Source of the DNA: JAFGJU01 sp964570935
GTDB taxonomy: Bacteria; Eisenbacteria; RBG-16-71-46; JAFGJU01
DNA: 47,534 bases
Direction of reading: 5' to 3'
Assembly: GCA_964570935.1 (NCBI GenBank)
Contig: CAZMZP010000013.1
Coordinates: forward strand, 1-47,534
Each line of letters starts with the position of its first letter. Positions within the stretch are counted from its first letter, which is position 1. A program made the position numbers and the translations under genes. Below the pieces are notes generated by a model. It saw only the letters and a program-made list of their open reading frames with translations, ran no database searches and had not been told where the DNA came from. Positions 25,934 through 35,127 of this stretch are shown one piece after another.

Positions 25934-27007
25934 TCAGAGAACTTCAATTTTGCTGCTGTCGCCGACCATGAACATGAAGCAGCGGGGCTTTCGGTCCGGC
26001 TTCGTTATCTCCGAGTCCCTGCCTATGAGGCTACCCTGTATCCTCGCGCCGATCCCGAAGATCCTGCTGCCGCTGAGCACGATGCTGTGCTCTATCTCGC
26101 TCTCCTTGACCTGGACGTTGTCCTGCACCGACGTGAACGGCCCGATGTAGGAGTGCTCTATTCTGCAGCCCTCCCCGATGATGAGGGGTCCCCTGAGCAC
26201 GCTCCCCACCACCTCGGTCCCCGGGCCCACGACGACGTGTCCCTCGACCGTTGAGTCGGGGTGAATCGTGCCCTCCACTTTTTTCGGCAGGTCGAGCAGT
26301 ATCATCCTGTTGGCCTCGAGCAGGTCTTCCAGCTTCCCGGTGTCCTTCCACCATCCGGTCACTATGTGGGAGCGCACGTCCAGCTTCTTGTCGATGAGCC
26401 GCTGTATTGCGTCCGTTATCTCGAGCTCGTTCCGCCACGACGGCTTTATCTCCTCCACCGCGTCGAACACGTGTGAGTCGAACATGTAGACTCCCACGAG
26501 GGCCAGGTTGCTGGCGGGCTTCTTGGGTTTTTCCTCCAACCGCGCGACGCGTCCGTCCCTGAGCTCGGCCACGCCGAACTCGGAGGGATTCGGCACCTCG
26601 GCCAGCAGTATCATACAGTTGGGCCTCTCCCTGTTGAACTCTTCCACGAGCGCCGTTATGCCCTGCCTGATGAGGTTGTCGCCCAGGTACATGACAAACG
26701 GGTCGTCTTTCAGGTAGTCCCTGGACACCTTGACCGCGTGCGCCAGCCCCAGCGGCGCCTCCTGCTCTATGTACGTGACCTTGACCCCGAAGGCGCCTCC
26801 GTCTCCGACCGCGGCGCGAATCTCGTTCTTCGTGTCGCCCACCACGATGCCGACGTCCTTGATGCCGGCGTCCCGCATGGCCTCGATGCCGTAGAACAGA
26901 ATCGGCTTGTTCGCAACCGGCACGAGCTGCTTGGCGCTCGTGAAAGTGATGGGACGGAGCCGCGTTCCCTTTCCCCCGCTAAGAATAAGTCCCTTGATTG
27001 GAATCAC
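25934..27007 (-). CDS. rfbA: Glucose-1-phosphate thymidylyltransferase, long form with beta-helix
   Basis: About 357 residues. Nucleotidyltransferase domain with LSGGKGTRLRPIT at residue 7, the KPILFYGIEAM block and YLGDN near 106. The C-terminal third is a hexapeptide beta-helix (from about 255). This long form is unlike the short E. coli RmlA. The longest frame goes to 27163, but GTG 27007 overlaps the upstream stop (GTGA) and gives the proper N-terminus. It makes dTDP-glucose for rhamnose. Confidence 0.92.
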   Translation of the reverse strand: MIPIKGLILSGGKGTRLRPITFTSAKQLVPVANKPILFYGIEAMRDAGIKDVGIVVGDTKNEIRAAVGDGGAFGVKVTYIEQEAPLGLAHAVKVSRDYLKDDPFVMYLGDNLIRQGITALVEEFNRERPNCMILLAEVPNPSEFGVAELRDGRVARLEEKPKKPASNLALVGVYMFDSHVFDAVEEIKPSWRNELEITDAIQRLIDKKLDVRSHIVTGWWKDTGKLEDLLEANRMILLDLPKKVEGTIHPDSTVEGHVVVGPGTEVVGSVLRGPLIIGEGCRIEHSYIGPFTSVQDNVQVKESEIEHSIVLSGSRIFGIGARIQGSLIGRDSEITKPDRKPRCFMFMVGDSSKIEVL

Positions 27008-27726
27008 CCCCAGTGTGTTCTGCCCAGCAATTTGCCCGGGTTGTCTTCGAATATAGTCCTGGCCCGGGCCTCGCCCGCTATCTTCTCCACTGCCGCCCTC
27101 GCGTCCCTGTTCGAGAAGCCTCGGCTTCCCGAGTTGTGAGCGTCGCTGGCCACGAAGTGACACAGCCCCGAGCTCACCAGGGAGTTAGCCGTCTTCCTTA
27201 CTTCCCTGCCGAAGTCTCCGAGCAGGCTGCCCGAATTGACTTGGAAAAGCACGCCCGCCCTCGCCAGCGGCTGGAGCACATCGATGTCCCTGACGACCCG
27301 GAGATTCCTCTCCGGATGCGCCAGCACGGCCGTCACGCCGTCCGCGGCCAGGGCCACCAGCTGCGGCTGGGCGTACGGCGGGATGTCGTGCATCGGAAGC
27401 TCCACCAGCACCGAGCGCCCCGACTCCTCCAGCAGCACGGGATTGGATTTCACGAACTCGTACAAGTCCGGCCCTACGTATATCTCCGCGCCCAGTCTGA
27501 GGTCTATTCCCGTGCCGCCGCTTCGTGCCTTTTCCCTGAGCACAATCAGTGCGTCCTTGACCTCCTCCATCTTGGCGGGAAGGTCGGCCGTGACCACGTG
27601 GGGCGTCGCGACTATGACGTCTATGCCCTGCTTCCCGGCGCACTCGAGCATCCTGAACGAGTCGTCGAGCGTCCGGGGACCGTCGTAGTCAACGAAAGGA
27701 AGCACGTGGCAGTGTATGTCTATCAT
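27004..27726 (-). CDS. CpsB/YwqE-type PHP protein-tyrosine phosphatase
   Basis: 240 residues with the PHP metal motifs in order: DIHCHVLP at the start, ATPHVV near 40, LAHPERN near 136 and VASDAHN near 194. Homologues dephosphorylate BY-kinases in capsule export. It overlaps GGGPS by ATGA and rmlA by GTGA. The only BY-kinase-like gene in the window (8961-10634) lacks ATP-binding residues, so its partner is probably elsewhere. Confidence 0.9.
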   Translation of the reverse strand: MIDIHCHVLPFVDYDGPRTLDDSFRMLECAGKQGIDVIVATPHVVTADLPAKMEEVKDALIVLREKARSGGTGIDLRLGAEIYVGPDLYEFVKSNPVLLEESGRSVLVELPMHDIPPYAQPQLVALAADGVTAVLAHPERNLRVVRDIDVLQPLARAGVLFQVNSGSLLGDFGREVRKTANSLVSSGLCHFVASDAHNSGSRGFSNRDARAAVEKIAGEARARTIFEDNPGKLLGRTHWG

Positions 27727-28490
27727 CTACGGAAATGAATGGCCTCGGAAAGCTCCTTGAGAAAACACAACTCGCCGGTCGTCTCGATGGCGTTCCCCAC
27801 GACCACAAAACTGGCGCCCGACCGCGCGAATCGTCCTGCCTGTTCGGCCGTGCGCACTCCTCCCCCCACCGCGACAGGAAGTTCGGTGGTCAACGAGACG
27901 GCCTGAACCATCTCGGCAGGCACCGGCGCCCCCGCTCCGCTGCCCGCCTCCAGATACACCAGCCTCATGCCCATGTACTTGCCGGCCAGCGCGTGCGCCA
28001 CGGCCAGGTCGACCTTGTCACGCGGTATGGGGAGACTCTGGGTGACGAACTGAACGGACGTAAGCGTGCCGGATTCCACGAGCAAGTAGGCAGTTGGTAT
28101 GACCTCGATGGACATGCGACGGAGAACGGGCGCCGCCTTCACGTGTTCGCCTATCAGGTACTGCGGATTGCGCGAGCTGAGCATGGAAAGAAAAAGAATG
28201 GCGTCCGCCCTGTCCGAGAGCTGGCAGGCGCTGCCTGGAAACAGGACCACCGGGAGGCCGGAGGATTCCTTTACGGCTGCTATGAGGCCGTCGAGACTGC
28301 CGGAGAAACCCTGGCTTCCTCCCACCAGGAGGGCGTCGACGCCTCCCTCCTCGGCAAGCCGCGCGAGCGAGCTCGCCTGCGAGGGACTTGTCTTGTCAGG
28401 GTCCACGAGCACCAGGAACGCGCTTCCCCGCCTGGACGAAGCGGATAGGAGGTTTGAGAAGACCTTTCCCGGTTCGATTGTGGAATTCAA
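27723..28490 (-). CDS. Geranylgeranylglyceryl phosphate synthase-family protein (PcrB-like)
   Basis: 255 residues, a TIM barrel with LVLVDPDKTSPSQ near residue 26, GGSQGFSG near 57 and the phosphate loop VAVGGGVRTAEQAGRF near 205. The family joins glycerol 1-phosphate to a prenyl diphosphate, the first ether bond of archaeal lipids. Bacterial members occur in Bacteroidetes and relatives and (as heptaprenyl enzymes) in Firmicutes. TTG start after AGAGGATTCAT. It lies between alaS and the CpsB gene. The lipid product here is not known. Confidence 0.9.
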   Translation of the reverse strand: MNSTIEPGKVFSNLLSASSRRGSAFLVLVDPDKTSPSQASSLARLAEEGGVDALLVGGSQGFSGSLDGLIAAVKESSGLPVVLFPGSACQLSDRADAILFLSMLSSRNPQYLIGEHVKAAPVLRRMSIEVIPTAYLLVESGTLTSVQFVTQSLPIPRDKVDLAVAHALAGKYMGMRLVYLEAGSGAGAPVPAEMVQAVSLTTELPVAVGGGVRTAEQAGRFARSGASFVVVGNAIETTGELCFLKELSEAIHFRR

Positions 28491-28500
28491 ATGAATCCTC

Positions 28501-31233
28501 TTACTTGATCTTGTCCAGTATGAGCTCGCGTCCCCTGGCCAGGGCCTTGTCCAGGGAAGTGACGTCGTGACCGCCGGCCGTCGCCATGTGAGGCTTGCCG
28601 CCGCCTCCGCCGCCCACGATTCTGGCGGCTTCGCGCGCCACGTCGCCGGCAGCCAGCTTCTTCTCGGCCAGAAGCGAGTCGCCCACGAACGAAAGCAGAA
28701 GGACTTTTCCCTCCACCACCGCGCCTATGATTCCGGCCCCTCTCGTGAGCTTCTGTCTCAGTATGTCTCCGGCCTCTCGCAACATGTCCTGCCCTGCTAT
28801 GTCCACCCTGGCGGCGACCACCTTGACGCCGGAGACGTCCTCCGCGGAGGACAGTATTCTCTCGACTTCCGCCGCGGCTCTGGTCTTCTCGTCCTGGTGG
28901 GATTTCTTCTCCAGTGTCTCACGCGCCTTCACCAGCTCGGCAGTCCTTGCCAGGAGCTCCTCTCTGGTTCCACCCACAAGCTCTCTCACGGCCTGCAAGG
29001 TCTTTCCCCGTTCCACTATTCTGGCGCGGGCCTCGGCGCCGGTGACCGCTTCTATTCGCCGGACTCCCGACCCGATTGCGCTTTCCGACACTACGAGGAA
29101 GTGCCCGACCTGGCCGGTTCGCTGCACGTGCGTGCCGCCGCAGAGCTCCTTCGACTTGGTCCCCACCGAGATCTGCCGCACGCGCTCGCCGTACTTCTCC
29201 CCGAAAAGAGCGGTCGCCCCGCCATGGATTGCCTCCGCGTAGCTGCAAACGTTCTCACACACCGGCAGGTCTTCCAGGATGAGCTCGTTGACCGCGTTCT
29301 CGACTTCCTCCAGCTCGGAAGCGGAGAGGGCCTGGAAATGCGTGTAGTCGAACCGCAGCCTGTCGACCGCCACCAGAGACCCGGCCTGTCTGACGTGGTC
29401 GCCCAGCACCGCGCGAAGGGCGCAGTGGAGTAGATGCGTCGCCGTGTGGTTTCTGGCCGTAGGCAGCCGCGTGCCCTGGTCCACGACGGCGTCGTAAGGA
29501 CCGGGCTCAACAGCGCCGCGCACAAGCCTGCCCCGGTGGACTACGACCTTGCCGGACAGCACGGCTCCCTTGACTTCTATGGTCGAGTTCTGTGATATGA
29601 GCCGGCCCGAGTCCGCCAGCTGACCACCCGACTCCGCGTAAAACGGAGTCCTGTCCAGTATGAACTCGATGGCCTCGGGCCCGCCGGCTACCTGGCCGGT
29701 CGCGCCCTGCCCGCCCTCGACCGCACCGCCGCCCGCTTCCGTTCCCTCGCCGCCCTCAGCCAGCCGGAACTTCCTTATCAGCACCTTCTCCTCGAGCCGC
29801 TTGTAGCCCACGAACTTCGAGTGCCCGCCCTTTGACAGGGTCGTCCAGCCCTTCGTGTCCAGTCTCTTCTTGTGCTCACTCACAAACCTGGACTTGGCCT
29901 GGGCCGCGCTGCGCTGCTTCTCCATCTCCTGTTCGAAGCCCGCAGAGTCCGTCTCGAGACCTCTCTCCCGCGCCATCTCCTCTGTCAGGTCCGGCGGGAA
30001 GCCGTACGTGTCGTAAAGGGTGAACACGTGCTGGCCGGACAGTCTCTTCTCTCCGGAGGCCTCCAGTCTGGCGGCCAGCTCCTCGAAGCGCGCGATGCCG
30101 AGCTCCAGCGTCTTTTCGAAGCGCTCCTCCTCGGCCTTCGTGATGCGCGCGATGTGCTCCCTCTTGGCCGAAAGCTCGGGGTACGCGTCCTTCATCGTGT
30201 CCGTGACGACGCCGACCAGTTTGTGGAGCAGGGGCCGGTGGGCGCCCAGGGTCCTCAGGCGCCGCGAGGCTCTCCTGAGGAGTCTCCTCAGCACGTAACC
30301 CCTCTCCTCGTTCGAAGGCATCATGCCTTCGGCGAAGGCGAAGGCCAGGGCGCGGGTGTGGTCGGCCACCACGTTCGCCGAGACGCGCTCCTCGCTGCCG
30401 GCTGGTATCTCCCTCTCCAGCAGCTCCTCCATCTTGTCGACTATGGGCTTCAGCAAGTCCGTCTCGAACACCGTTTTCTTGCCCTGCACTATCATGGCAA
30501 GCCGCTCGAGGCCCATCCCGGTGTCTATGCCCTTTTTCCTGAGCTCGCGGAGACTGCCGTCTTCTTCCTTGTAGAACTGAGGGAAGACGAGATTCCAGAA
30601 CTCGAGGAACCTGTCGCACTCGCAGCCCGGCTTGCAGTCATGTTTGCCGCAGCCTATTCCCGGAATCACGGGGCCCGCGGCCATCGCCCCCGGCTCGGGT
30701 TCGAGGTCTATGTAGATCTCGGAACACGGGCCGCAGACTCCAGTCCTGCCGACCGGGCCCCAGAAGTTATCCTTCTTCCCCAGCGAGATAACCCTGGAGT
30801 GCGGGATGCCGATCCTGTCCTCCCAGATGCGTCTGGCCTCTTCGTCCTCTTCGTAAACGGAAACCCAGAGCCGCCTGGCGTCCAGGTGAAGCACCTGAGT
30901 CACGAACTCCCACGCCCAGTCTATCGTTTCTTCTTTGAAATAGTCGCCGAAGGGGAAGTTGCCGAGCATCTCGAAGAACGTGTGATGACGCAGCGTCCTG
31001 CCCACGTTCTCCAGGTCGCTCAGTCTGAGGCATTTCTGCGCCGACGCGGCGCGGGTGAAGGCCAGAGGGCCCTCGGAGCTGTAGTATTCCTTGAACTGAA
31101 CCATGCCGGCCGCGGTGAAAAGCAGCGTCGGGTCACCGCCGGCTGCCAGCGGCGCGCTCGGGCTCACCGTGTGACCCCTCTCGCGGAAGAAGGACAGGAA
31201 CGTTTCCCTGAGCTCACTGGACGAAAGCTTCAA
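28501..31233 (-). CDS. alaS: Alanyl-tRNA synthetase
   Basis: 910 residues from TTG 31233, chosen because AAGGAG stands 7 bases upstream and the protein then begins (M)KLSSSELRETFLSFF as the family does. The class II aminoacylation core comes first, with a Cys/His-rich GCGKHDCKPGCECDRF insert near 190. The editing domain follows (HTATHLLH; ELCGGTHVQRTG near 680), then the C-terminal DHHA1 region ending in GGGGGGKPHMATAGG. Gly/Glu-rich insertions lie around residue 500. It is downstream of recX. Confidence 0.97.
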   Translation of the reverse strand: MKLSSSELRETFLSFFRERGHTVSPSAPLAAGGDPTLLFTAAGMVQFKEYYSSEGPLAFTRAASAQKCLRLSDLENVGRTLRHHTFFEMLGNFPFGDYFKEETIDWAWEFVTQVLHLDARRLWVSVYEEDEEARRIWEDRIGIPHSRVISLGKKDNFWGPVGRTGVCGPCSEIYIDLEPEPGAMAAGPVIPGIGCGKHDCKPGCECDRFLEFWNLVFPQFYKEEDGSLRELRKKGIDTGMGLERLAMIVQGKKTVFETDLLKPIVDKMEELLEREIPAGSEERVSANVVADHTRALAFAFAEGMMPSNEERGYVLRRLLRRASRRLRTLGAHRPLLHKLVGVVTDTMKDAYPELSAKREHIARITKAEEERFEKTLELGIARFEELAARLEASGEKRLSGQHVFTLYDTYGFPPDLTEEMARERGLETDSAGFEQEMEKQRSAAQAKSRFVSEHKKRLDTKGWTTLSKGGHSKFVGYKRLEEKVLIRKFRLAEGGEGTEAGGGAVEGGQGATGQVAGGPEAIEFILDRTPFYAESGGQLADSGRLISQNSTIEVKGAVLSGKVVVHRGRLVRGAVEPGPYDAVVDQGTRLPTARNHTATHLLHCALRAVLGDHVRQAGSLVAVDRLRFDYTHFQALSASELEEVENAVNELILEDLPVCENVCSYAEAIHGGATALFGEKYGERVRQISVGTKSKELCGGTHVQRTGQVGHFLVVSESAIGSGVRRIEAVTGAEARARIVERGKTLQAVRELVGGTREELLARTAELVKARETLEKKSHQDEKTRAAAEVERILSSAEDVSGVKVVAARVDIAGQDMLREAGDILRQKLTRGAGIIGAVVEGKVLLLSFVGDSLLAEKKLAAGDVAREAARIVGGGGGGKPHMATAGGHDVTSLDKALARGRELILDKIK

Positions 31234-31320
31234 CGTGCTCTCCTTGTGAAGGCCGCTCCGAAACCCGCCGTGCCTGCGGCCCGCCGCCCCGCAACTCACC
31301 CTGACCACGGCCTCGCGGGG

Positions 31321-31932
31321 CTATCTCTCCTCTTCCCCGAGAAGCTCCGATATTGTGTCCATCGAGAATCCCCGCCTGGCCAGGAACGAGAAAAGCTTCC
31401 GTCTGCGTTCTCCATCGGGAAGCCTTCCGTACGTCCGCGAGGCCTTCGCCATCACTCGTCTCGCGGCCTCGACCTCGGGAGTCAACTCGACCGACTCCCT
31501 GATCGCCCTGCCGGCGGTTTCGCGCGACACGCCCTTCTTGACCAGCTCCGACAGCAGGACTCTGTAGCTCCTGGGTCTCAGCTTGAGGCTGGTTCTCAAG
31601 AAGGCGGCCGCGTACTCCTCGTCGTTTATGAGCCCCACTTCCGTGAGGCGTTCGACCACGGTCGAGACCGTCCCTCGGTCGAAACCCCTCGCCGCGAGCT
31701 TGTCACGGACCTCGCGGCCCGTTCTCATCCTGTGCGACAGGAACCTGAGAGCCGTCTGCCTGGCTTTCTCGAGGACCCGCTCGGGATTGTCGGAGCCGCC
31801 GGAGACCGGACCGGCCGACCGGCCACTGCCGCCGGACCCGTCGTCCTGTCCGGCAGAGCTTCCGTCTGTGCGTTCGGCTTCAGAGGAGAAAAGACTATCT
31901 TGCCGTTGCCGCGGACTTCTTCTCCTCTTCAA
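31321..31932 (-). CDS. recX: Regulatory protein RecX
   Basis: 203 residues. RecX limits RecA filaments. Three-helix repeats are visible: ALRFLSHRMRTGREVRDKLAARG, VVERLTEVGLINDEEYAAAFL and a C-terminal FSFLARRGFSMDTISELL block. The N-terminal 60 residues are basic then Ser/Gly-rich. The only well-placed start is TTG 31932, which has AAGGAGG six bases upstream. This lies inside the recA coding sequence, giving a 38-base overlap. The longer frame to 31983 starts at a TTG without a ribosome site. Confidence 0.9.
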   Translation of the reverse strand: MKRRRSPRQRQDSLFSSEAERTDGSSAGQDDGSGGSGRSAGPVSGGSDNPERVLEKARQTALRFLSHRMRTGREVRDKLAARGFDRGTVSTVVERLTEVGLINDEEYAAAFLRTSLKLRPRSYRVLLSELVKKGVSRETAGRAIRESVELTPEVEAARRVMAKASRTYGRLPDGERRRKLFSFLARRGFSMDTISELLGEEER

Positions 31933-32965
31933 CCTTTTCCTCCTTAACCTTCTCCTCCTTGCGGACGAGGCCAAGGGACGCAAGCACAGCGGGCCTTATC
32001 TTCTCCGCCATCTCGGGGTTTTCCTTGAGGTACAGCCGCGCGTTTTCCCTGCCCTGGCCTATCCTCTCGCCCTGGTACGAATACCAGACCCCGCTCTTGG
32101 CGATGATGTTCTTCTCCGCCGCGATGTCCACGAGCTCGCCTTCCTGCGAAATGCCCTCGTTGTACAGGATGTCGAACTCGGCCTCTCTGAACGGAGGGGC
32201 CACCTTGTTCTTGACGACTTTGACGCGCGTGCGGTTTCCGATCACCCGCTCGCCGTCCTTTATGGAGGCGATCCGTCTGATGTCAAGTCGCACCGAGGCG
32301 TAGAACTTAAGCGCCCTGCCGCCGGCAGTCGTTTCGGGGTTCCCGAACATGACGCCTATCTGCATCCTGATCTGATTCGTGAAGATGACGCAAGTCTTCG
32401 ACTTGCTGATCGCGCCGGCCAGTTTCCTCAGCGCCTGGGACATGAGCCGCGCCTGTAGCCCGACGTGCGCGTCGCCCATCTCGCCTTCTATCTCCGCCTT
32501 GGGCACCAGAGCCGCCACCGAGTCGATGGCCACCACGTCCACGGCCCCGCTACGCACCAGGTGCTCGGCTATCTCCAGGGCCTCCTCGCCGGTGTCCGGC
32601 TGGGCCACATGCAGGTTCTCCACGTCCACGCCCAGCCTGTGCGCGTACGCCGCGTCCAGGGCGTGCTCCGCATCGATGAACACGGCGTTGCCGCCGGCCC
32701 TCTGCGCGTTAGCGATGATGCTCAGCGTGAGCGTGGTCTTGCCCGAGGATTCGGGCCCGAATATCTCTATCACTCTGCCCCTGGGCACCCCTCCTACGCC
32801 CAGCGCGGCGTCCAGACCGACCGAACCGGTGCGGATGATATCCACCGGCACGCGCGCCGAGTCCTCGCCCAGCTTCATGATCGCGCCCTTTCCGAATTGC
32901 TTCTCGATTTGTGATATGGCGATCTCCAGGGCCTTTGCTTTTTCCTTTGGAATGTTGGAACTCAT
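31895..32965 (-). CDS. recA: Recombinase RecA
   Basis: 356 residues. Walker A GPESSGKTT lies near residue 69, followed by the VIDSVAALVPKAEIEGEMGD block and the L2 loop region FGNPETTAGGRALKFYASVR. The C-terminus is a Lys/Glu-rich repeat (EEKVKEEKVEEEKK), in whose DNA the recX ribosome site is embedded. GAGGGGAG precedes the ATG. I found no LexA-type box upstream. Confidence 0.98.
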   Translation of the reverse strand: MSSNIPKEKAKALEIAISQIEKQFGKGAIMKLGEDSARVPVDIIRTGSVGLDAALGVGGVPRGRVIEIFGPESSGKTTLTLSIIANAQRAGGNAVFIDAEHALDAAYAHRLGVDVENLHVAQPDTGEEALEIAEHLVRSGAVDVVAIDSVAALVPKAEIEGEMGDAHVGLQARLMSQALRKLAGAISKSKTCVIFTNQIRMQIGVMFGNPETTAGGRALKFYASVRLDIRRIASIKDGERVIGNRTRVKVVKNKVAPPFREAEFDILYNEGISQEGELVDIAAEKNIIAKSGVWYSYQGERIGQGRENARLYLKENPEMAEKIRPAVLASLGLVRKEEKVKEEKVEEEKKSAATAR

Positions 32966-33020
32966 GTGTTTCAGCTCCCCTCTTCTTGGCGAAGGTCAAG
33001 TAGCCGGCGGCGCCCGGACA

Positions 33021-33039
33021 GGCCGCGTGCAGCGCGGCC
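33021..33039 (-). other. Hairpin in the recA leader
   Basis: GGCCGCG at 33021-33027 pairs with CGCGGCC at 33033-33039 (7-base stem, 5-base loop), 56-74 bases before the recA ATG. It may affect recA mRNA. No promoter was recognised in this 255-base gap. Confidence 0.3.
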
Positions 33040-33220
33040 AGGACGCGGCAAGACGTCAGCAAGAATCGGCAGAACCCGGTATCTCGCGGAAGCGTGTCGA
33101 ATGGAACGAGTCGGGAAAAAAGAAGAACGAGTCACCAGGTTCTGAATCTGCGAAGCGGAATCAGCGCACAGCGCGGGCTACCTCATTCCGATCACCCCCA
33201 CTACCCAGACCCTTCCGCCG

Positions 33221-33790
33221 CTACTGCTCAGCCACTCCGAGTTTAGCGACCACCACGGGCGAATAAATCGGCCCGCCCGGTCTCAGCTCGCTCTTCGTCA
33301 GAGTGAGCCCGTTTATAATAAACTCCGCACCCTCGAAAGTCAACGTGCGAATGGCCTCTTCCAGCCTCGGATTTCGCTGCGGAACCTTGACTCTGCCTAT
33401 CGTGAGGTGGGGACTGAACGGCTTGTCCGTGCCGCCCAGGCCGGCCTCCACGAACCGCCTCTCGACCGCGTCCGCCAGTCGCGTGAGCCGTTCTCTGCCC
33501 TCCTGGATGCCGACCCATATGACACGTACGCGCGACAACGACGGGAACGCGCCCAGCGCGGCCAGGCGCACCGTGAAGGGGTTCTCGCTGCTCGCCGTTT
33601 CCCGCATGCACGCGCCGGCCGACTCGACCTGGGCGTCGGTGAGGTCGCCGAAGAACCTCAGCGTCATGTGGATGTTGTCGCGCTCCACCCACTTCACACC
33701 CGCGGCGGCCTTCTTGAGCTCTTCCGAAAGCTCCCAGACCCTCGCCCGCACTTCGGGCGGCGGGAATATGGCGGCAAACGACCTCGTCAA
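33221..33790 (-). CDS. thpR: RNA 2',3'-cyclic phosphodiesterase
   Basis: 189 residues of the 2H phosphoesterase family. The two catalytic HxTx motifs are visible: HMTL near residue 41 and HLTI near 127. The TTG start at 33790 (GAGGAGGG upstream) gives the family N-terminus (M)TRSFAAIFPP. The frame to 33829 is a longer alternative. It follows cinA, a frequent neighbour of thpR and recA in bacteria. Confidence 0.93.
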   Translation of the reverse strand: MTRSFAAIFPPPEVRARVWELSEELKKAAAGVKWVERDNIHMTLRFFGDLTDAQVESAGACMRETASSENPFTVRLAALGAFPSLSRVRVIWVGIQEGRERLTRLADAVERRFVEAGLGGTDKPFSPHLTIGRVKVPQRNPRLEEAIRTLTFEGAEFIINGLTLTKSELRPGGPIYSPVVVAKLGVAEQ

Positions 33791-33833
33791 GACTGACCCT
33801 CCTCGGAACACCGCCCGGCGGCGAAACACTCCA

Positions 33834-35084
33834 TCACGAATTCCCCTCCTCGGAGAGCAGCGTTCTTCGCAGGAGGTCCAGCGCGGCGGCGGAGGCCCGC
33901 CTCATTATGAGCTGCCTGTTCCCCCCCAGTTTGAGCTCCTTCACGCTCGACGCGGACGGAGTCGCGACCGCGACGTAGACCAGGCCCACCGGCTTCTCGG
34001 CACTCCCGCCGTCCGGCCCGGCGATGCCCGTGGTCGAGAGCCCCACGTCGCAGAGCCCCCTGTCCCTGACTCCTTTGGCCATCTCCAGGGCCACCTCGGC
34101 GCTGACCGCCCCCTTCTCCAGGAGCAGGATCTCCGGGACTTCCAGCACACTCATCTTGGCCTCGTTGCTGTAAGCCGTGACGCCCAGCATGAAATACCGC
34201 GAGGCGCCTGGCACGCTCGTGACGAGCCCGGCGACCGTACCGCCGGTCACCGACTCTGCAATCGCCAGCTTGAGCCCCCTCGCGGCCAGCATCTCCCCGA
34301 CGACCTCCTCGAGCCTCTTCTCGTCCTCCGCGTAGCAGGAAGGCCCGAGCATCTTACGTATCCGCTCCTGCACGCTGCGCTTCAGAGCCGACGTCTGCTT
34401 CGGGTCCGCCCCGCGGAAGCTGAGAGACAAGTCTACTCCGAATTCGTGCGGAAGGTACGCGACCGTCATCCCCTCCAGGGGTTCTTCCAAAGAGGCGATA
34501 TTCTCGGCCATGACCGACTCGGGGACGCCGGTCGTCCTGAAAAGTAGGCGCTCAGCGGGTCTGAGCGAGCCCGAGCCGGCCAGCTTCGTCAGCACAGTCT
34601 GCTCGACCATGACCTCGGCCTCCAGCGGCACGCCGGGCAGGACGAACAGGAGCTTCCCGTCCTCCTTGATCAGGAACCCGGGAGCCAGGCCGACCTTGTT
34701 GGGTACTATCTCGGAGCCCTTGGGAAACAGGGCCTGGCGTTCGTTTATGCCGGGCATGGAGAGCCCTCTCTGCTTGAACCTGTTCTTGATCGCCTCCAAC
34801 ACGTCATCGTTCAACAGGAGCGCTCTCCCAAACACCGTGGACACGACTTTCCTTGTGATGTCGTCGGGAGTCGGACCGATGCCGCCGGTCACGATCACGG
34901 CGTCCGCGCGCCTGAGCGCGAGCTTCAGCGCCTCGGACATGGTCTCCGGGTCGTCTCCCACGCTGGTGTGCCACAGCACGTCGGCGCCCGCGGACACGAG
35001 CCTCCTGGCGATGAACCGGAAATTGGTGTCCAGGATGCTTCCGGAGATTATCTCGTTTCCGACTGTGACTATTTCGACCTTCAC
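33834..35084 (-). CDS. cinA: CinA-family nicotinamide-nucleotide amidase
   Basis: 416 residues with both domains: an N-terminal molybdopterin-binding-like domain (EIISGSILDTN, GGIGPTPDD) and a C-terminal PncC deamidase (about 255-410) with AESVTGGTVAGL, GVTAYSNEAK and STTGIAGPDGG. It recycles NMN to nicotinate mononucleotide, and the N domain is linked to ADP-ribose pyrophosphatase. GTG start after GGAGC. The order pgpA-cinA-thpR-recA is widespread. Confidence 0.95.
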   Translation of the reverse strand: MKVEIVTVGNEIISGSILDTNFRFIARRLVSAGADVLWHTSVGDDPETMSEALKLALRRADAVIVTGGIGPTPDDITRKVVSTVFGRALLLNDDVLEAIKNRFKQRGLSMPGINERQALFPKGSEIVPNKVGLAPGFLIKEDGKLLFVLPGVPLEAEVMVEQTVLTKLAGSGSLRPAERLLFRTTGVPESVMAENIASLEEPLEGMTVAYLPHEFGVDLSLSFRGADPKQTSALKRSVQERIRKMLGPSCYAEDEKRLEEVVGEMLAARGLKLAIAESVTGGTVAGLVTSVPGASRYFMLGVTAYSNEAKMSVLEVPEILLLEKGAVSAEVALEMAKGVRDRGLCDVGLSTTGIAGPDGGSAEKPVGLVYVAVATPSASSVKELKLGGNRQLIMRRASAAALDLLRRTLLSEEGNS

Positions 35085-35127
35085 GGATGCTCCAGCGGGC
35101 AGACGCCGTCCGCCCCTTTCAGACCAG

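Noticed and set aside
8961..27726. Kinase/phosphatase pair of the SPOR protein and the CpsB-like phosphatase
   Set aside because: The kinase-like domain lacks ATP-binding residues and no Tyr-rich tail is seen, so a cognate pair is not supported.
29872..31947. 691-residue plus-strand frame
   Set aside because: Antisense to alaS and recX; no recognisable domain.
32966..33220. LexA box before recA
   Set aside because: Looked for CTG-N10-CAG and GAAC-N4-GTTC types; none found.
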